Assembly: GCF_001598415.1 (NCBI RefSeq)
Contig: NZ_BCYX01000006.1
Location: forward strand, 62,001 to 126,000
Direction of reading: 5' to 3'
Length of the DNA: 64,000 bases
From: Sphingomonas mali NBRC 15500
Lineage (GTDB): Bacteria > Pseudomonadota > Alphaproteobacteria > Sphingomonadales > Sphingomonadaceae
Positions 53,615 to 64,000 of the stretch are shown piece after piece. The number at the start of each line of letters is the position of its first letter. The first letter of the stretch is position 1. Position numbers and translations under genes: made by a program. The notes beneath the pieces were generated by a model. The model was given only the letters and a program-made list of their open reading frames with translations. It did no database searches and was not told the origin of the DNA.

Positions 53615-54026
53615 TTTCTTCGGGGGTGAAGAAGAACGCGATCTCGATCGCGGCATTCTCGTCCGAATCCGATCCATGAACCGTGTTGGCCTCGATCGAT
53701 TCGGCCAGTTCCTTGCGGATCGTGCCCGGCGCGGCGTTCTCAGGATTGGTCGCGCCCATGATGTCGCGGTTGCGCTGCACGGCGTTCTCGCCTTCGAGCA
53801 CCTGAACGACCACCGGACCCGAGATCATGAAATCTACCAGATCGCCGAAGAACGGACGCTCCTTGTGGACCGCATAGAAGCCTTCGGCCTGCTCGCGGGT
53901 CATGTGGATGCGCTTCGATGCGACGACGCGGAGACCCGCTTCCTCCAGCATCTTCGTGACCGCACCGGTGATGTTGCGGCGGGTGGCATCGGGCTTGATG
54001 ATCGAAAACGTGCGGTTGGCGGCCAT
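53604..54026 (-). CDS. ndk: Nucleoside diphosphate kinase
   Basis: 140 aa, exactly the bacterial length. Transfers the gamma-phosphate among NTPs through a phospho-His, here in [13 protein letters not shown] (His near residue 116). The N-terminal [13 protein letters not shown] and [15 protein letters not shown] motifs are complete. ATG 54026. It is followed by the GNAT gene on the same strand. The 100 bp upstream separate it from holC. Confidence 0.96.
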   Translation of the reverse strand: MAANRTFSIIKPDATRRNITGAVTKMLEEAGLRVVASKRIHMTREQAEGFYAVHKERPFFGDLVDFMISGPVVVQVLEGENAVQRNRDIMGATNPENAAPGTIRKELAESIEANTVHGSDSDENAAIEIAFFFTPEEIVG

Positions 54027-54128
54027 GGCGGTCGCTCGCTCCTCTATTGCTGGGGCTGTGGAAAACTGGCGGCTCCCTAGGCGGGGAGCGCCCGGGATGC
54101 AACCCGCGCGTTCGAACTGGAGTCGAGC

Positions 54129-54569
54129 TCAGGCCGCTTTCGACCAGCGCCCATTGTCATCCTGTTTCCAGTAATTGCGCTCGACGCCATCCCGTGTGCC
54201 AAGCGATTTCCACGCCTCGCGCGCTTCCACGATGCGCTCGCCGTCGAAGAAGTGAAACGCACGGTCGAAATCGAGCGCTTCGTCGCGCCATCGCCCGTCG
54301 ATCAGCGCGATGTTGCGCGCCGCATTGGCGGGAACGGGCGCCTCGCTGATCAATACCGGCTGACCGGCGTCGTTCTCGCTCCCCGCCTGGCCGTGCGGCA
54401 GGAAGCTGTCGGGCGCGAACGTCCACAGCAGGCGGTCGATCGCCGTCCGCTGCGCTGCGTCGTCACTGACCACGAGCAACCGCCCCCCGCTTGCTACTAC
54501 GCGTTGCGCGATGCTGGGCAAGGCGCGGTCGAGCGGGGTGACGGTGAGGTGGTAGAAATCGACTTGCAA
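54129..54569 (-). CDS. holC: DNA polymerase III subunit chi
   Basis: 146 aa from TTG 54569 (N-terminus MQVDFYHLT, as in other chi proteins). Chi links the clamp loader to SSB. A Rossmann-like fold and the SFLPHGQAG segment are typical. A frame from 54623 would add residues encoded by a REP element (SPSPFREREG) and is rejected. The REP supplies GGAGGGGAG as the ribosome-binding site. It lies downstream of pepA, the same order as in many proteobacteria (pepA-holC). Confidence 0.88.
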   Translation of the reverse strand: MQVDFYHLTVTPLDRALPSIAQRVVASGGRLLVVSDDAAQRTAIDRLLWTFAPDSFLPHGQAGSENDAGQPVLISEAPVPANAARNIALIDGRWRDEALDFDRAFHFFDGERIVEAREAWKSLGTRDGVERNYWKQDDNGRWSKAA

Positions 54570-54578
54570 AGAAACGCT

Positions 54579-54667
54579 CCCCTCCCGCTCGCGGAAGGGG
54601 CTGGGGGAGGGCCTGTCACCCATTTCCCAACACGCCCTCCCCTAACCCCTCCCGCAAGCGGGAGGGG
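54579..54667. repeat. REP-like element between pepA and holC
   Basis: Same layout as 51361-51475: hairpin 1 (54579-54600, one mismatch), middle stem GGGGAGGG/CCCTCCCC (about 54604-54611 with 54635-54642), hairpin 2 CCCCTCCCGC/GCGGGAGGGG (54646-54667). It is transcribed with pepA and holC and gives holC its Shine-Dalgarno. Confidence 0.8.
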
Positions 54668-54672
54668 AAATA

Positions 54673-56130
54673 TTACTTCTCGTAATTGTCGGCGACGAAG
54701 CGGTCGAGCAAGCGCACGCCATAGCCGGTCGCACCCTTATCGTAGGTATTCCCCGCTTTGTCGGCCCAGACCATGCCGGCAATGTCGAGATGCGCCCATT
54801 TGACGCCGTTCTCGACGAAGCGGCCGATGAACTGCGCGGCGGTGATCGATCCGGCGCCGCGCGGGCCGACATTCTTCATGTCCGCGATCGGCGAATCGAT
54901 CAGCTTGTTGTACGCGTCGCTCATCGGGAAGCGCCACAACAGGTCGCCCGAGGCACGGCCAGCGGCAAGCAGTTGCTCGGCGAGCACATCGTCATTGGCA
55001 AAGACGCCGCCATGTTCGTTGCCCAGGCTGATGATCATCGCCCCGGTCAAGGTGGCGAGATCGACGATCGCCTTGGGATGATGCTTGCGCTGCACCCAGG
55101 TGACGCAATCGCACAGCACCAACCGTCCTTCGGCGTCGGTGTTGAGCACTTCGATCGTCTGTCCGGACATCGAGGTCAGGATGTCGCCGGGCCGGATCGC
55201 GTTGCCGTCGGGCATGTTCTCGACCAGCCCGCACACACCGATAACGTTGGCCTTGGCCTTGCGCGTCGCCAGCGCCTTCATCGCGCCGACGACCGCGCCC
55301 GCACCGCCCATGTCCCACTTCATGTCTTCCATGCCGGGTCCGGGCTTGAGCGAGATGCCGCCGGTGTCGAAGGTCACGCCCTTGCCGACCAGCGCGAGAT
55401 CGGGATCGCCCGCGCCCTTGCCGCTCCATTTGAGTGCCAGCAGGCGCCCTTCCCTGGCCGACCCTTGCGCGACTCCCAGGAGCGCGCCCATGCCGAGCTC
55501 GGCCATTTGGTAGGGGCCAAGCACGGTGACCTCGAGGCCCAGCCCCTCGACGCTTGCCAGTACGCGCTCGACGAAGGTTTCCGGATAGACGACGTTGGGC
55601 GGCTCGGCGACCAAGCTGCGCGTCAAATCGAGGCCGCCGGTTACGGCGAAAGCATGGTCCCACGCCGCCTTGGCGCCATCGGGGGCGCCGACGATCGTCG
55701 CCTCGGCGAAGGTCGGCTTCTGCTTTTCGGGCAGCTTGGTGCGATAGGTATCGATCCGCCAGGCGCGTTGCGCGAGGGCGCCGGCGAACCGTCCGACCGC
55801 GGCCGGGCTCGGCGCGACCGCACCGAGATCGATCGCCGCGCTGATTGCATTGGTCAGCAACCGCGCGGTGACGGCGCCGCCCGCGCGCTCCCAATCCATC
55901 TCGTTGCCGTCGCCGATCCCGAGCAACAGGATACGGCTCACCGCGCCAGCACCACCGACAAACGCTTCGGCAATCGCTCCCGCTTCGCCTTCGAAGCGCG
56001 CAGCCGCGGCCGCGGCGGCCAGTATTTCTTGACCGGCACGACCGCCAATCGCTGTGTCGATCCCGTTCTTTTGCACGGGAATAACCAGTGCATCAGCGAC
56101 AGGCAGCGTGGCAGCGAACTCGATCTTCAT
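54673..56130 (-). CDS. pepA: Leucyl aminopeptidase (cytosol aminopeptidase)
   Basis: 485 aa M17 metallopeptidase, hexameric, two-metal. The signature NTDAEGRL (with metal-binding Asp and Glu) is present, as are VGKGVTFDTGGISLKPG (Lys, Asp) and DMGGAGAVVG. Besides cleaving N-terminal residues, E. coli PepA acts as a DNA-binding protein; this cannot be told here. ATG 56130 is preferred over 56145. holC follows after a REP element. lptD diverges 165 bp upstream; no clear promoter was found in that gap. Confidence 0.95.
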   Translation of the reverse strand: MKIEFAATLPVADALVIPVQKNGIDTAIGGRAGQEILAAAAAAARFEGEAGAIAEAFVGGAGAVSRILLLGIGDGNEMDWERAGGAVTARLLTNAISAAIDLGAVAPSPAAVGRFAGALAQRAWRIDTYRTKLPEKQKPTFAEATIVGAPDGAKAAWDHAFAVTGGLDLTRSLVAEPPNVVYPETFVERVLASVEGLGLEVTVLGPYQMAELGMGALLGVAQGSAREGRLLALKWSGKGAGDPDLALVGKGVTFDTGGISLKPGPGMEDMKWDMGGAGAVVGAMKALATRKAKANVIGVCGLVENMPDGNAIRPGDILTSMSGQTIEVLNTDAEGRLVLCDCVTWVQRKHHPKAIVDLATLTGAMIISLGNEHGGVFANDDVLAEQLLAAGRASGDLLWRFPMSDAYNKLIDSPIADMKNVGPRGAGSITAAQFIGRFVENGVKWAHLDIAGMVWADKAGNTYDKGATGYGVRLLDRFVADNYEK

Positions 56131-56295
56131 GGAATGCAACCTCAATCAAAAACACGAAATGCGTGCTGGACGCGCTTCTCTAGGCCGCTATTGCGCTCGC
56201 TGCAAAGGCGGGCGCCGGCGATTGCGGATCGGCGGCATGGATGCGATACCGGCGGCCCGGCGCGTCAGGGACCGTCGCCGGAAAAAGGGTGTTTG

Positions 56296-58578
56296 GTGAT
56301 CGTCACGCGTTCCGCATGTCTGGCCGGCTCGGCGATTCTTCTCGCGCTTGCGGCCGCTAATCCGGCTTGCGCGCAGGATCTTCAGGACCGCCCGGTCGAG
56401 CTGCCACCGCCGCCCGAAACGCCGGCATCGACCGATCCCGATCAGGTGCAATTCTCGGCCACCACGCTGCAATACGATACCGACACGGAGATCGTGACGG
56501 CGACCGGCGATGTCCGCATGTACCGCACGGGCGACAAATTGCGCGCCGACAAGGTAGTTTGGGATCGCAAGACGGGCAAAGTGACGGCGATCGGCAACAT
56601 CGCGGTCACCAACCCCCAGGGCGACACCGCCTATGGCGACAAGATCGACCTGACCGATTCGCTCAAGGACGGCGTCGTCGACAATATGCTCGTCGTGCTC
56701 GAGCAGGGCGGGCGGCTGGCCGCGGTCAAGGGCGAACGCAGCGAGAGTGGCGTCGTCACCTTGCGCCAGGCTGCCTATACGCCCTGCTCGGTGACCGATT
56801 CCGGTGGGTGTCCCAAGGAACCGTCGTGGAAAGTCACCGCGGTCAAGGTTGTGTATCGTCCCGATCGCGAGCGCATCTATTTCACCGGCGCGCGCTTCAA
56901 TCTGTTCGGCTTCGCCACCGTCCCGCTACCCAAATTGTCGACTCCGGTCGGGAACGGTGCGCAAAGCGGCATTCTCAGCCCGGACATCCGCTACAGCCGC
57001 ACCAACGGCTTCGAGGTCGGCGTCCCTTATTATTTCCGGCTGGCCGACAATAAGGGCCTGACCATCACACCGCGCCTGTTCACCAGCGTTGCGCCGATGA
57101 TCCAGGCCGAATACGAGCAATTGTCGACCAAGGGCGCATTCAAGATCACCGGTTACGCCACGGTGTCGCCGCAGAGCGATCTGCTCGCGACATCGTCGGC
57201 CCCGATAACGACCCAGAGCGCTTTCCGCGGATATTTGGACGGCGTTGCGCGGTACCAGCTCGATCCCAACTGGTCTGTGTCGGGGTCGCTTCGTCTGACC
57301 ACCGACCGAACCTTCCTGCGACGCTACGAAATCTCCAACGACGACCGGCTGCGCTCGACCTTCAGCGTCGAACGAATCGACGCCAATAGCTATTTCGCGA
57401 TCAATGGCTGGGCGGTGCAGACCCTCCGGCTGTCAACCACGCAAAGTGGGCAGAACATCGTGACCGACCGGCAGGGGCTGCAGCCTATTGCCCTGCCCGA
57501 ATTCGACTATCGCCGACGGATCGACGACGTCCTGGGCGGGCGCATCAACCTGCAGGTCAATACGCTGAGCATCGCGCGGACGGCCGGCCAGGATACCCAG
57601 CGTGCCTTTGTCAGCGCGCAATGGGATTTGCGCCGGATCACCCCGTGGGGCCAGGAAGTGACGCTGACCGCCTATCTGCGCGGCGACGCTTACAACGCCA
57701 GCAATACGGTCGCGACCTCGGTGATCAGTTATCGTGGCGCAAGCGGCTTCCACACGCGCGGGATCGCGGCGCTGGCGCTCGACGTGAAATGGCCGCTGGT
57801 TGGCGAATTCATGGGCGGCACGCAGCGGGTGACGCCGCGTTTTCAGGTCGTCGCCTCGCCGCCCACCGCCAACCTGCTCGTTCCCAACGAAGATGCCCGT
57901 GCGGTCGACCTAGAGGATTCCAACCTCTTCGCGCTCAATCGTTTCCCCGGCTACGACCGCTGGGAGGATTCGACGCGTTTCACCTATGGTGTCGACTATT
58001 CGCTCGACCTGCCGGGGATCGCGATCAGCGCAACGATCGGCCAGAGCTATCGCCTGTCGAGCCAGCCGACCATCTTTCCGGATGGCACCGGCCTCACCGA
58101 TCGCTGGTCGGATATCGTCGGACGCACCGAAGTTCGTATTCGCGACTTCGTGTCGATCGTCCACCGCTACCGACTGGACAAGGACAATTTCGCGATCCGC
58201 CGCAACGAGGTCGACGCCACGGTGGGCAATAAGCGCACCTATTTGCTGCTCGGGTACCTCCGCCTCAACCGCAACATCAGCCCGACGCTCGAGGATTTGC
58301 GCGATAGCGAGGAGCTTCGTGTCGGCGGGCGCGTGGGGTTCGCGCGGTTCTGGTCGATTTTCGGATCGGCGACGATCGACCTGACCGACAAGAACGAGGA
58401 CCCGCAGCTACTGAACGCCGACGGCTTCGACCCGATCCGTCATCGGCTAGGGGTGCAATATGAGGACGATTGCCTCCGCCTCGGCCTCACCTGGCGTCGC
58501 GACTATCAAAATACCGGCGACGCCAAGGCTGGCAACAGCTTCCTGTTGACGCTGGCGTTCAAGAATTTGGGTCGCTAA
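56296..58578 (+). CDS. lptD: LPS-assembly protein LptD
   Basis: 760 aa outer-membrane beta-barrel. The signal peptide ends at ACA-Q27, an N-terminal OstA/LptA-like domain (about 50-170, with VTATGDVRMYRTGD) follows, and the LptD barrel forms the rest. Mature Cys residues are C164, C172 and C726, fewer than the four in E. coli LptD. GTG 56296 is chosen; the frame is open far upstream through pepA antisense, which is not coding. It is followed by surA and pdxA-rsmA, the canonical order. Sphingomonads usually lack LPS, so the cargo may be a glycosphingolipid. Confidence 0.92.
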   Translation: MIVTRSACLAGSAILLALAAANPACAQDLQDRPVELPPPPETPASTDPDQVQFSATTLQYDTDTEIVTATGDVRMYRTGDKLRADKVVWDRKTGKVTAIGNIAVTNPQGDTAYGDKIDLTDSLKDGVVDNMLVVLEQGGRLAAVKGERSESGVVTLRQAAYTPCSVTDSGGCPKEPSWKVTAVKVVYRPDRERIYFTGARFNLFGFATVPLPKLSTPVGNGAQSGILSPDIRYSRTNGFEVGVPYYFRLADNKGLTITPRLFTSVAPMIQAEYEQLSTKGAFKITGYATVSPQSDLLATSSAPITTQSAFRGYLDGVARYQLDPNWSVSGSLRLTTDRTFLRRYEISNDDRLRSTFSVERIDANSYFAINGWAVQTLRLSTTQSGQNIVTDRQGLQPIALPEFDYRRRIDDVLGGRINLQVNTLSIARTAGQDTQRAFVSAQWDLRRITPWGQEVTLTAYLRGDAYNASNTVATSVISYRGASGFHTRGIAALALDVKWPLVGEFMGGTQRVTPRFQVVASPPTANLLVPNEDARAVDLEDSNLFALNRFPGYDRWEDSTRFTYGVDYSLDLPGIAISATIGQSYRLSSQPTIFPDGTGLTDRWSDIVGRTEVRIRDFVSIVHRYRLDKDNFAIRRNEVDATVGNKRTYLLLGYLRLNRNISPTLEDLRDSEELRVGGRVGFARFWSIFGSATIDLTDKNEDPQLLNADGFDPIRHRLGVQYEDDCLRLGLTWRRDYQNTGDAKAGNSFLLTLAFKNLGR

Positions 58579-58654
58579 GCATGGGTTCATGCGAAATCGA
58601 GCAGGCGTAAACGGTTTATCGGGTACGCCCGCTTGTTCATGGGGTTTCTTTTAG

Positions 58655-60007
58655 GTGAAAATTTTCTCGACTTCGGCGCGCATCGCGCTTGCGCTTGGTG
58701 CCGGCGCGATGATCGCGGCGAGCGGCGTGGCGATCGCCCAGACCGTTCCCGATAACGGCGTGCCGCAGACCGGCCTGGATATTCCGGAGAACCTCCAGAT
58801 CTTCGGCAAGCTGGATCCCAACGTTCGCAAGCCGACCGCGATCGTCAACGGCGTGGTGATCACCGGCACCGATGTCGACCAGCGGATGGCGTTGATCATC
58901 GCCGCCAATCAGTATCAGCTCAACGACCAGGAGCGCGACCAGCTACGCCTGATGGTCCTGCGCGGCCTGATCGACGAAGTGCTGCAGATCCAGGAAGCGA
59001 AGACCAACGACATCACGGTCACCCCCGCGGAGATCGATCAGGCGCTTGGGCGTGTCGCCAAGAACTTCAATCAGCCGCCGGAGAAATTTGGGGCTTATCT
59101 GCGCTCGATCGGCTCTTCGGATCGTTCGGTGCGCAAACAGATCGAAGGTGAGCTCGCCTGGCAGCGCTACCTTCGTCGCACGGTCGAACCGCGGGTGAAC
59201 GTCAGCGACGAGGAAGTGCAGTCGATCCTCGACCGCATGAGCAAGGACAAGGGTACGGAGGAATATCACCTCTACGAAATCTACAAGAGCGCCGGGACTA
59301 ACCCGCAAGCCGTCGTCGCCTCGATGCAGGCGATGATGCAGGATATGAAGGACGGAAAGCAGACGTTCCGGTACTTCGCCCAGACGCAGTCCGAAGCGAC
59401 GACCGGTCCGAGCGGCGGCGACGACGGCTGGGTCCGCGCCTCGATGTTGCCAAGCGAAATCGCGACCGCGGTGGGGCAGATGCAGCCTGGACAGCTGGCC
59501 GGGCCGATCGAACTCCCGGGCGGATATGACATCCTGTTTCTCGCCGAAAAGCGCCAGGTACTCGGGCTCGACCCGCTCGCGGCCAAGCTGAGCCTGAAAC
59601 AGATCAAGATCTCTTTCCCTGCCGGGACGACGCAAGAGCAGGCGCAAAGCCGCGCCGCCGACTTCGCCAAGGCGACCCAGGCGATCAACGGCTGCGGCGC
59701 CGCGAACCAGGCAGCGTCGGCAATGGGCGCCGAAATCGTCGACAACGATTCATTGACGGTCCGCGATCTGCCGCAGGCATTGCAGCAGATGGTCCTGAGC
59801 ATGCAGATCGGACAAGCGACGCCTCCGTTCGGGTCGCCGTCCGAGGGCGTCAGCGTTCTGGTGCTGTGTGGCCGCGACGACGCCAAGGCTCCCAACCTGC
59901 CCAACGCAGCCGATCTGCAGTATCAGATGGAACAGGAACGCGTGAACAAGCGCGCGCAGAAGATCCTGCGCGACCTGAGGCGCGACGCCATCGTCGAGTA
60001 TCGTTGA
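58655..60007 (+). CDS. surA: Periplasmic chaperone SurA (parvulin-type PPIase)
   Basis: 450 aa. Signal peptide (1-29), SurA N-terminal chaperone domain (VNGVVITGTDVDQR), and one or two parvulin-like segments (EEYHLYEIYKSA, then LKLSLKQIKISFP). It delivers unfolded beta-barrel proteins such as BamA and LptD to the BAM complex. It starts at GTG 58655 after TTTTAGG, 76 bp after lptD, and the stop overlaps a TTG at 60004, close to pdxA. Confidence 0.92.
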   Translation: MKIFSTSARIALALGAGAMIAASGVAIAQTVPDNGVPQTGLDIPENLQIFGKLDPNVRKPTAIVNGVVITGTDVDQRMALIIAANQYQLNDQERDQLRLMVLRGLIDEVLQIQEAKTNDITVTPAEIDQALGRVAKNFNQPPEKFGAYLRSIGSSDRSVRKQIEGELAWQRYLRRTVEPRVNVSDEEVQSILDRMSKDKGTEEYHLYEIYKSAGTNPQAVVASMQAMMQDMKDGKQTFRYFAQTQSEATTGPSGGDDGWVRASMLPSEIATAVGQMQPGQLAGPIELPGGYDILFLAEKRQVLGLDPLAAKLSLKQIKISFPAGTTQEQAQSRAADFAKATQAINGCGAANQAASAMGAEIVDNDSLTVRDLPQALQQMVLSMQIGQATPPFGSPSEGVSVLVLCGRDDAKAPNLPNAADLQYQMEQERVNKRAQKILRDLRRDAIVEYR

Positions 60008-60021
60008 CGGAAGGTTTGCGC

Positions 60022-61029
60022 ATGACGGCCCTTCCCCCGCTGGCAGTCGCGATGGGCGACCCTGCCGGGGTCGGTCCGGAGATCATCGCCAAGGCCTGGG
60101 CCCGCCGGCGCGAAGAACGGCTGTTGCCGTTTTTCGCGGTCGGTGACGTTCGCGCGATCGCTCGCGTCTGGGACGGCCCGGTCGCGCACATCGATTCGCC
60201 GAGCGGCGCATTTGCCGCATTCGACGATGCCTTGCCCGTGCTGACGATGGAAAACGGCGGAGAGATCGTTCCCGGCCGCCCGGACCTGGAGGGAGCGCGC
60301 TGCGCCCTGCATTCGCTCGAACTCGCGACCGGGCTGACCCGATCTGGCGCCGCTGGCGCGCTGATCACAGGACCGGTATCGAAGGCGCAGCTCTATCAGA
60401 TCGGTTTCACCCATCCTGGTCAGACCGAGTTCGTCGCTGAGCGTGTCGGCGTCGCCGCCAGCGCGACCGTGATGATGCTCGCTGGCCCGACCTTGCGCGT
60501 GGTTCCGGCAACGACACATGTCGCCCTCAGCCAGGTGCCGGGACTGATCACTACCGGTCTGCTCGTGGCGAAGGCGCTGGTCACTGCTCGCGCGCTGGTG
60601 CGCGACTTCGGCATCGCGAGCCCGAGACTGGCCTTTGCCGGGCTCAATCCGCACGCCGGTGAACAAGGCGCGATCGGGCGAGAGGAGATCGACGTGATCA
60701 TCCCCGCGGTCGAGGCGCTGGTGGCGCAGGGAATCGATGCGACCGGGCCGATGGCCGCCGACACGATGTTCCACGCGCGTGCCCGGGCGACCTATGATGC
60801 CGCGATCTGCTGCTATCACGACCAGGCGCTGGTGCCGCTGAAGACGCTGCATTTCGACGAAGGCGTCAATATCACGCTGGGGTTGCCGATCGTGCGGACT
60901 TCGCCCGATCACGGCACGGCCTTCGGCATTGCCGGCCAGGACCGCGCCGAGCCGGGCGCGATGATCGCCGCCCTCCGCCTCGCCGCCGAAGCCGCCCAGC
61001 GCCGCGCCGACGCGCTCGTCGCAGCGTGA
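60022..61029 (+). CDS. pdxA: 4-hydroxythreonine-4-phosphate dehydrogenase
   Basis: 335 aa NAD-dependent, metal-requiring enzyme of pyridoxal 5'-phosphate biosynthesis (DXP-dependent route, matching dxr-type metabolism). [12 protein letters not shown] at the N-terminus, [21 protein letters not shown], the [24 protein letters not shown] metal motif and [14 protein letters not shown] are complete. ATG 60022 has GGAAGG upstream; a TTG at 60004 overlapping the surA stop is the alternative. The stop overlaps rsmA (GTGA). Confidence 0.95.
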   Translation: MTALPPLAVAMGDPAGVGPEIIAKAWARRREERLLPFFAVGDVRAIARVWDGPVAHIDSPSGAFAAFDDALPVLTMENGGEIVPGRPDLEGARCALHSLELATGLTRSGAAGALITGPVSKAQLYQIGFTHPGQTEFVAERVGVAASATVMMLAGPTLRVVPATTHVALSQVPGLITTGLLVAKALVTARALVRDFGIASPRLAFAGLNPHAGEQGAIGREEIDVIIPAVEALVAQGIDATGPMAADTMFHARARATYDAAICCYHDQALVPLKTLHFDEGVNITLGLPIVRTSPDHGTAFGIAGQDRAEPGAMIAALRLAAEAAQRRADALVAA

Positions 61030-61844
61030 CTCCCGACCTGCCGCCGCTGCGCGAGGTCATCGCGCGCCATGGCCTGTCGGCGTCCAAGGCGCTCGGCCAG
61101 AACTTCCTGTTCGACGGTCAGTTGCTTGCGCGGATAGCCGCGATCCCCGGCGATCTTGCCGGGGCGGAAGTGCTCGAAGTCGGCCCCGGGCCCGGCGGCC
61201 TGACCCGCGCGCTGCTCGCGGCCGGCGCCCGCGTCACGGCGATCGAACGCGACCGCCGCTGCCTGCCCGCGCTCGCCGAACTCGAAGAGGCCTATCCAGG
61301 CAAGCTCAGGGTGATCGAGGGCGATGCGCTCGAGATCGATGCTCCGGCCTTGTTCGAGGGCCGGCCCCATATCGTCTCCAACCTGCCTTACAATGTCGGT
61401 ACCGCTTTGCTCGTCCGCTGGCTGTCGGCCGATTGGCAACCTTGGTGGCAAAGCCTTACCCTGATGTTCCAACGCGAGGTGGCCGAGCGCATCGTCGCGA
61501 TTACCGACAGCGACGCTTATGGCCGTCTCGCGGTGCTCGCGCAGTGGCGGTCGTCGGCGCGGATCGCGATGAACGTCCATCGCTCGGCATTCACGCCGCC
61601 GCCCAAGGTGATGTCGGCAGTGGTCCATATCGTGCCCGGCGAGCAGCCCGATGGCGTTGCCTTCGCCAAGCTCGAACGCCTGACCGCGGCGGCATTCGGC
61701 CAGCGCCGCAAGATGTTGCGTCAAAGCCTGAAAGCTGTTCCCGGCGCGTTGGAGGCGCTCGAGAAAGTCGGCATCGACCCGGCGCGCCGGGCGGAGACCG
61801 TATCAGTCGCGGAATTCGTCGCGCTCGCGCGGTGCCTGTCCTGA
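61026..61844 (+). CDS. rsmA: 16S rRNA (adenine 1518/1519-N6) dimethyltransferase
   Basis: 272 aa KsgA-type methyltransferase that dimethylates two adenines at the 3' end of 16S rRNA, a late check in small-subunit assembly. [11 protein letters not shown], the SAM motif [15 protein letters not shown], and the catalytic NLPY motif ([12 protein letters not shown]) are present. GTG 61026 overlaps pdxA by 4 nt. The gene ends in front of a REP element with a terminator-like end; the TPR gene is convergent. Confidence 0.96.
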   Translation: MTPDLPPLREVIARHGLSASKALGQNFLFDGQLLARIAAIPGDLAGAEVLEVGPGPGGLTRALLAAGARVTAIERDRRCLPALAELEEAYPGKLRVIEGDALEIDAPALFEGRPHIVSNLPYNVGTALLVRWLSADWQPWWQSLTLMFQREVAERIVAITDSDAYGRLAVLAQWRSSARIAMNVHRSAFTPPPKVMSAVVHIVPGEQPDGVAFAKLERLTAAAFGQRRKMLRQSLKAVPGALEALEKVGIDPARRAETVSVAEFVALARCLS

Positions 61845-61864
61845 GCGACGCCGCAGGCACGAAA

Positions 61865-62010
61865 CCCTCTCCCGCTTGCGGGAGAGGGAGGGGCCCGCCG
61901 CCAAAGGCGGTGGGAGGGTGAGGGTCTTCTTATTTCCTTTGGGCGTCGGGCGCTTGGAAGAAGAAAGACGACCCTCACCCAACCCTCTCCCGTAAACGGG
62001 AGAGGGCTTT
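61865..62010. repeat. REP-like element between rsmA and the TPR gene
   Basis: Hairpin 1 CCCTCTCCCGC/GCGGGAGAGGG (61865-61888), an intervening stem GGGTGAGGGT (61916-61925) with ACCCTCACCC (61971-61980), and hairpin 2 CCCTCTCCCGT/ACGGGAGAGGG (61983-62006), then CTTTA. Same design as the purM-purN and pepA-holC elements, with CTCTC in place of CCTCC. It may end both convergent transcripts. Confidence 0.8.
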
Positions 62011-62019
62011 ACGCTCGTC

Positions 62020-62529
62020 CTATTTCGAAGCGTCGGCGGTTTCGGGAACCTTGGTCGCGGGTGCCGCGCTTGGCGGCGGGCCCTTGGCGATGACCGAGGC
62101 CAATGTCGTCGCATCGGGGCATGGCTTCTTGGCGCACAAGGTCTTGATCCGCGCCAGATTCTCGCGTGCGGCTTCCATCGCGCCCTTGGCGACCAAGGCC
62201 TCGCCCTGACCACGTAACGCGGTCACGTCATTGGGTTCGATCGTCAGCGCCTCGCGATACAGGCGGATCGCCTTGCCGGGCAGCCCCTGGCGTGTCGCGA
62301 CCGTCGCGAGTTCCAGGAACGCGGCACGGTTGCGCGGGTCGACCGCCAGCGCAGTCTCGATCAGGTCGGTGGCGCCATCGAGATTTCCCGACGCGGCCGC
62401 CGCGCGACCTTGCATCAGCAATGCCATCGACCGCGGGTCGATTTGCGCATCGGCCCGCTGGCCTTGCAAGGAAGTCGAAACGCTCAGTCCCGCCAAAGCG
62501 ATTGCGAGCGCTACGGGCGAAAAACGCAT
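62020..62529 (-). CDS. Secreted tetratricopeptide-repeat protein
   Basis: 169 aa. The N-terminal signal peptide ([18 protein letters not shown]) is followed by about three TPR units (residues 45-135, e.g. [27 protein letters not shown], then [13 protein letters not shown]) and a Pro/Ala-rich tail. A periplasmic scaffold is likely, with no specific partner known. ATG 62529 is used; a start at 62568 would add a poor leader. It lies 32 bp after the RsmB-like gene on the same strand. Confidence 0.78.
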   Translation of the reverse strand: MRFSPVALAIALAGLSVSTSLQGQRADAQIDPRSMALLMQGRAAAASGNLDGATDLIETALAVDPRNRAAFLELATVATRQGLPGKAIRLYREALTIEPNDVTALRGQGEALVAKGAMEAARENLARIKTLCAKKPCPDATTLASVIAKGPPPSAAPATKVPETADASK

Positions 62530-62561
62530 GATCGTCTCCACACGGGGCACAATGCCACCGG

Positions 62562-64000
<1,439 letters not shown>

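Noticed and set aside
54790..56295. Open frame running 500 codons upstream of lptD on the plus strand
   Set aside because: It is the antisense of pepA, its composition (runs of Arg, Gly, His, Asp) is not protein-like, and lptD has a proper signal peptide at GTG 56296.
23117..62010. Scattered palindromic repeats considered as a CRISPR array or tandem repeat
   Set aside because: Copies are single or paired, lie in separate intergenic gaps kilobases apart, and have no regular spacers or cas genes.

Overview
The window is a GC-rich, gene-dense stretch of chromosome from an alphaproteobacterium, most likely a sphingomonad (Sphingomonas or a close relative). The pointers are the Hfq with two tandem Sm domains, the dusB-ntrB-ntrC-ntrY-ntrX-hfq-hflX order, the fused IspDF, the REP-like palindromes between genes, and an outer-membrane locus that runs bamA-ompH-fabZ with no lpxD or lpxA. 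I see no phage, transposase, CRISPR array or rRNA. There is one tRNA. Almost every gene is core or housekeeping.

Layout. 1-10.3 kb: tsf, then pyrH-frr-uppS-cdsA-dxr-rseP-bamA-ompH-fabZ, mostly with stop/start overlaps (translation, isoprenoid and phospholipid synthesis, envelope assembly). 10.4-13.5 kb: rpmE, a PilZ protein, a small membrane protein, a LysR regulator divergent from an NmrA-like oxidoreductase, and tRNA-Ser(UGA). 13.6-23.1 kb: mltB-rlpA-dacC (cell wall), tmk-holB (DNA replication), metG-tatD-MBL hydrolase-aspartic protease, mazG. 23.3-32.4 kb (minus strand): hflX, tandem-domain hfq, ntrX, ntrY, ntrC, ntrB, dusB. 32.4-36.1 kb: ispDF, a secreted Cys-rich protein, pncC (plus), then coq10 and lipA (minus). 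36.5-42.7 kb: carbonic anhydrase, a small membrane protein, an FAD/NAD(P) protein, ppk2, a CPBP protease and aspS. 42.9-49.9 kb: rnd and an I78-like lipoprotein (plus), then DUF2066-hdaA-ppk1-ppx (minus). 50.3-53.0 kb: purM-purN and two small genes. 53.1-64 kb: ndk, holC, pepA, lptD, surA, pdxA, rsmA, a TPR protein, an RsmB-like methyltransferase and the 3' end of guaB.

The most unusual structure is a pair of large palindromic elements, at 36089-36418 and 49975-50243. Each folds on paper into a four-way junction: an outer stem of 26 or 28 perfect base pairs, two long arms, and a small hairpin between the arms. The unpaired core is nearly identical in the two copies, while several stems differ in sequence and stay complementary within each copy. 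Both copies sit between divergent genes, and an outer arm supplies the apparent -35 box of lipA in one copy and purM in the other. Those two genes, and also ispDF, rnd and possibly metG, have a -10 box only 6-7 nt before the start codon, which predicts leaderless mRNAs. Smaller REP-like elements fill other intergenic gaps. In two cases (purN, holC) they form the Shine-Dalgarno sequence, and in one (lipA) they encode the last residues of the protein.

Functional themes: outer-membrane assembly (bamA, ompH, surA, lptD, rseP); polyphosphate metabolism (ppk1, ppk2, ppx), partly in an operon with the replication regulator hdaA; nitrogen/redox two-component control (NtrBC, NtrYX) next to the RNA chaperone Hfq; and purine synthesis (purM, purN, guaB). 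All calls rest on reading the sequence and on remembered family motifs. No database search was run.
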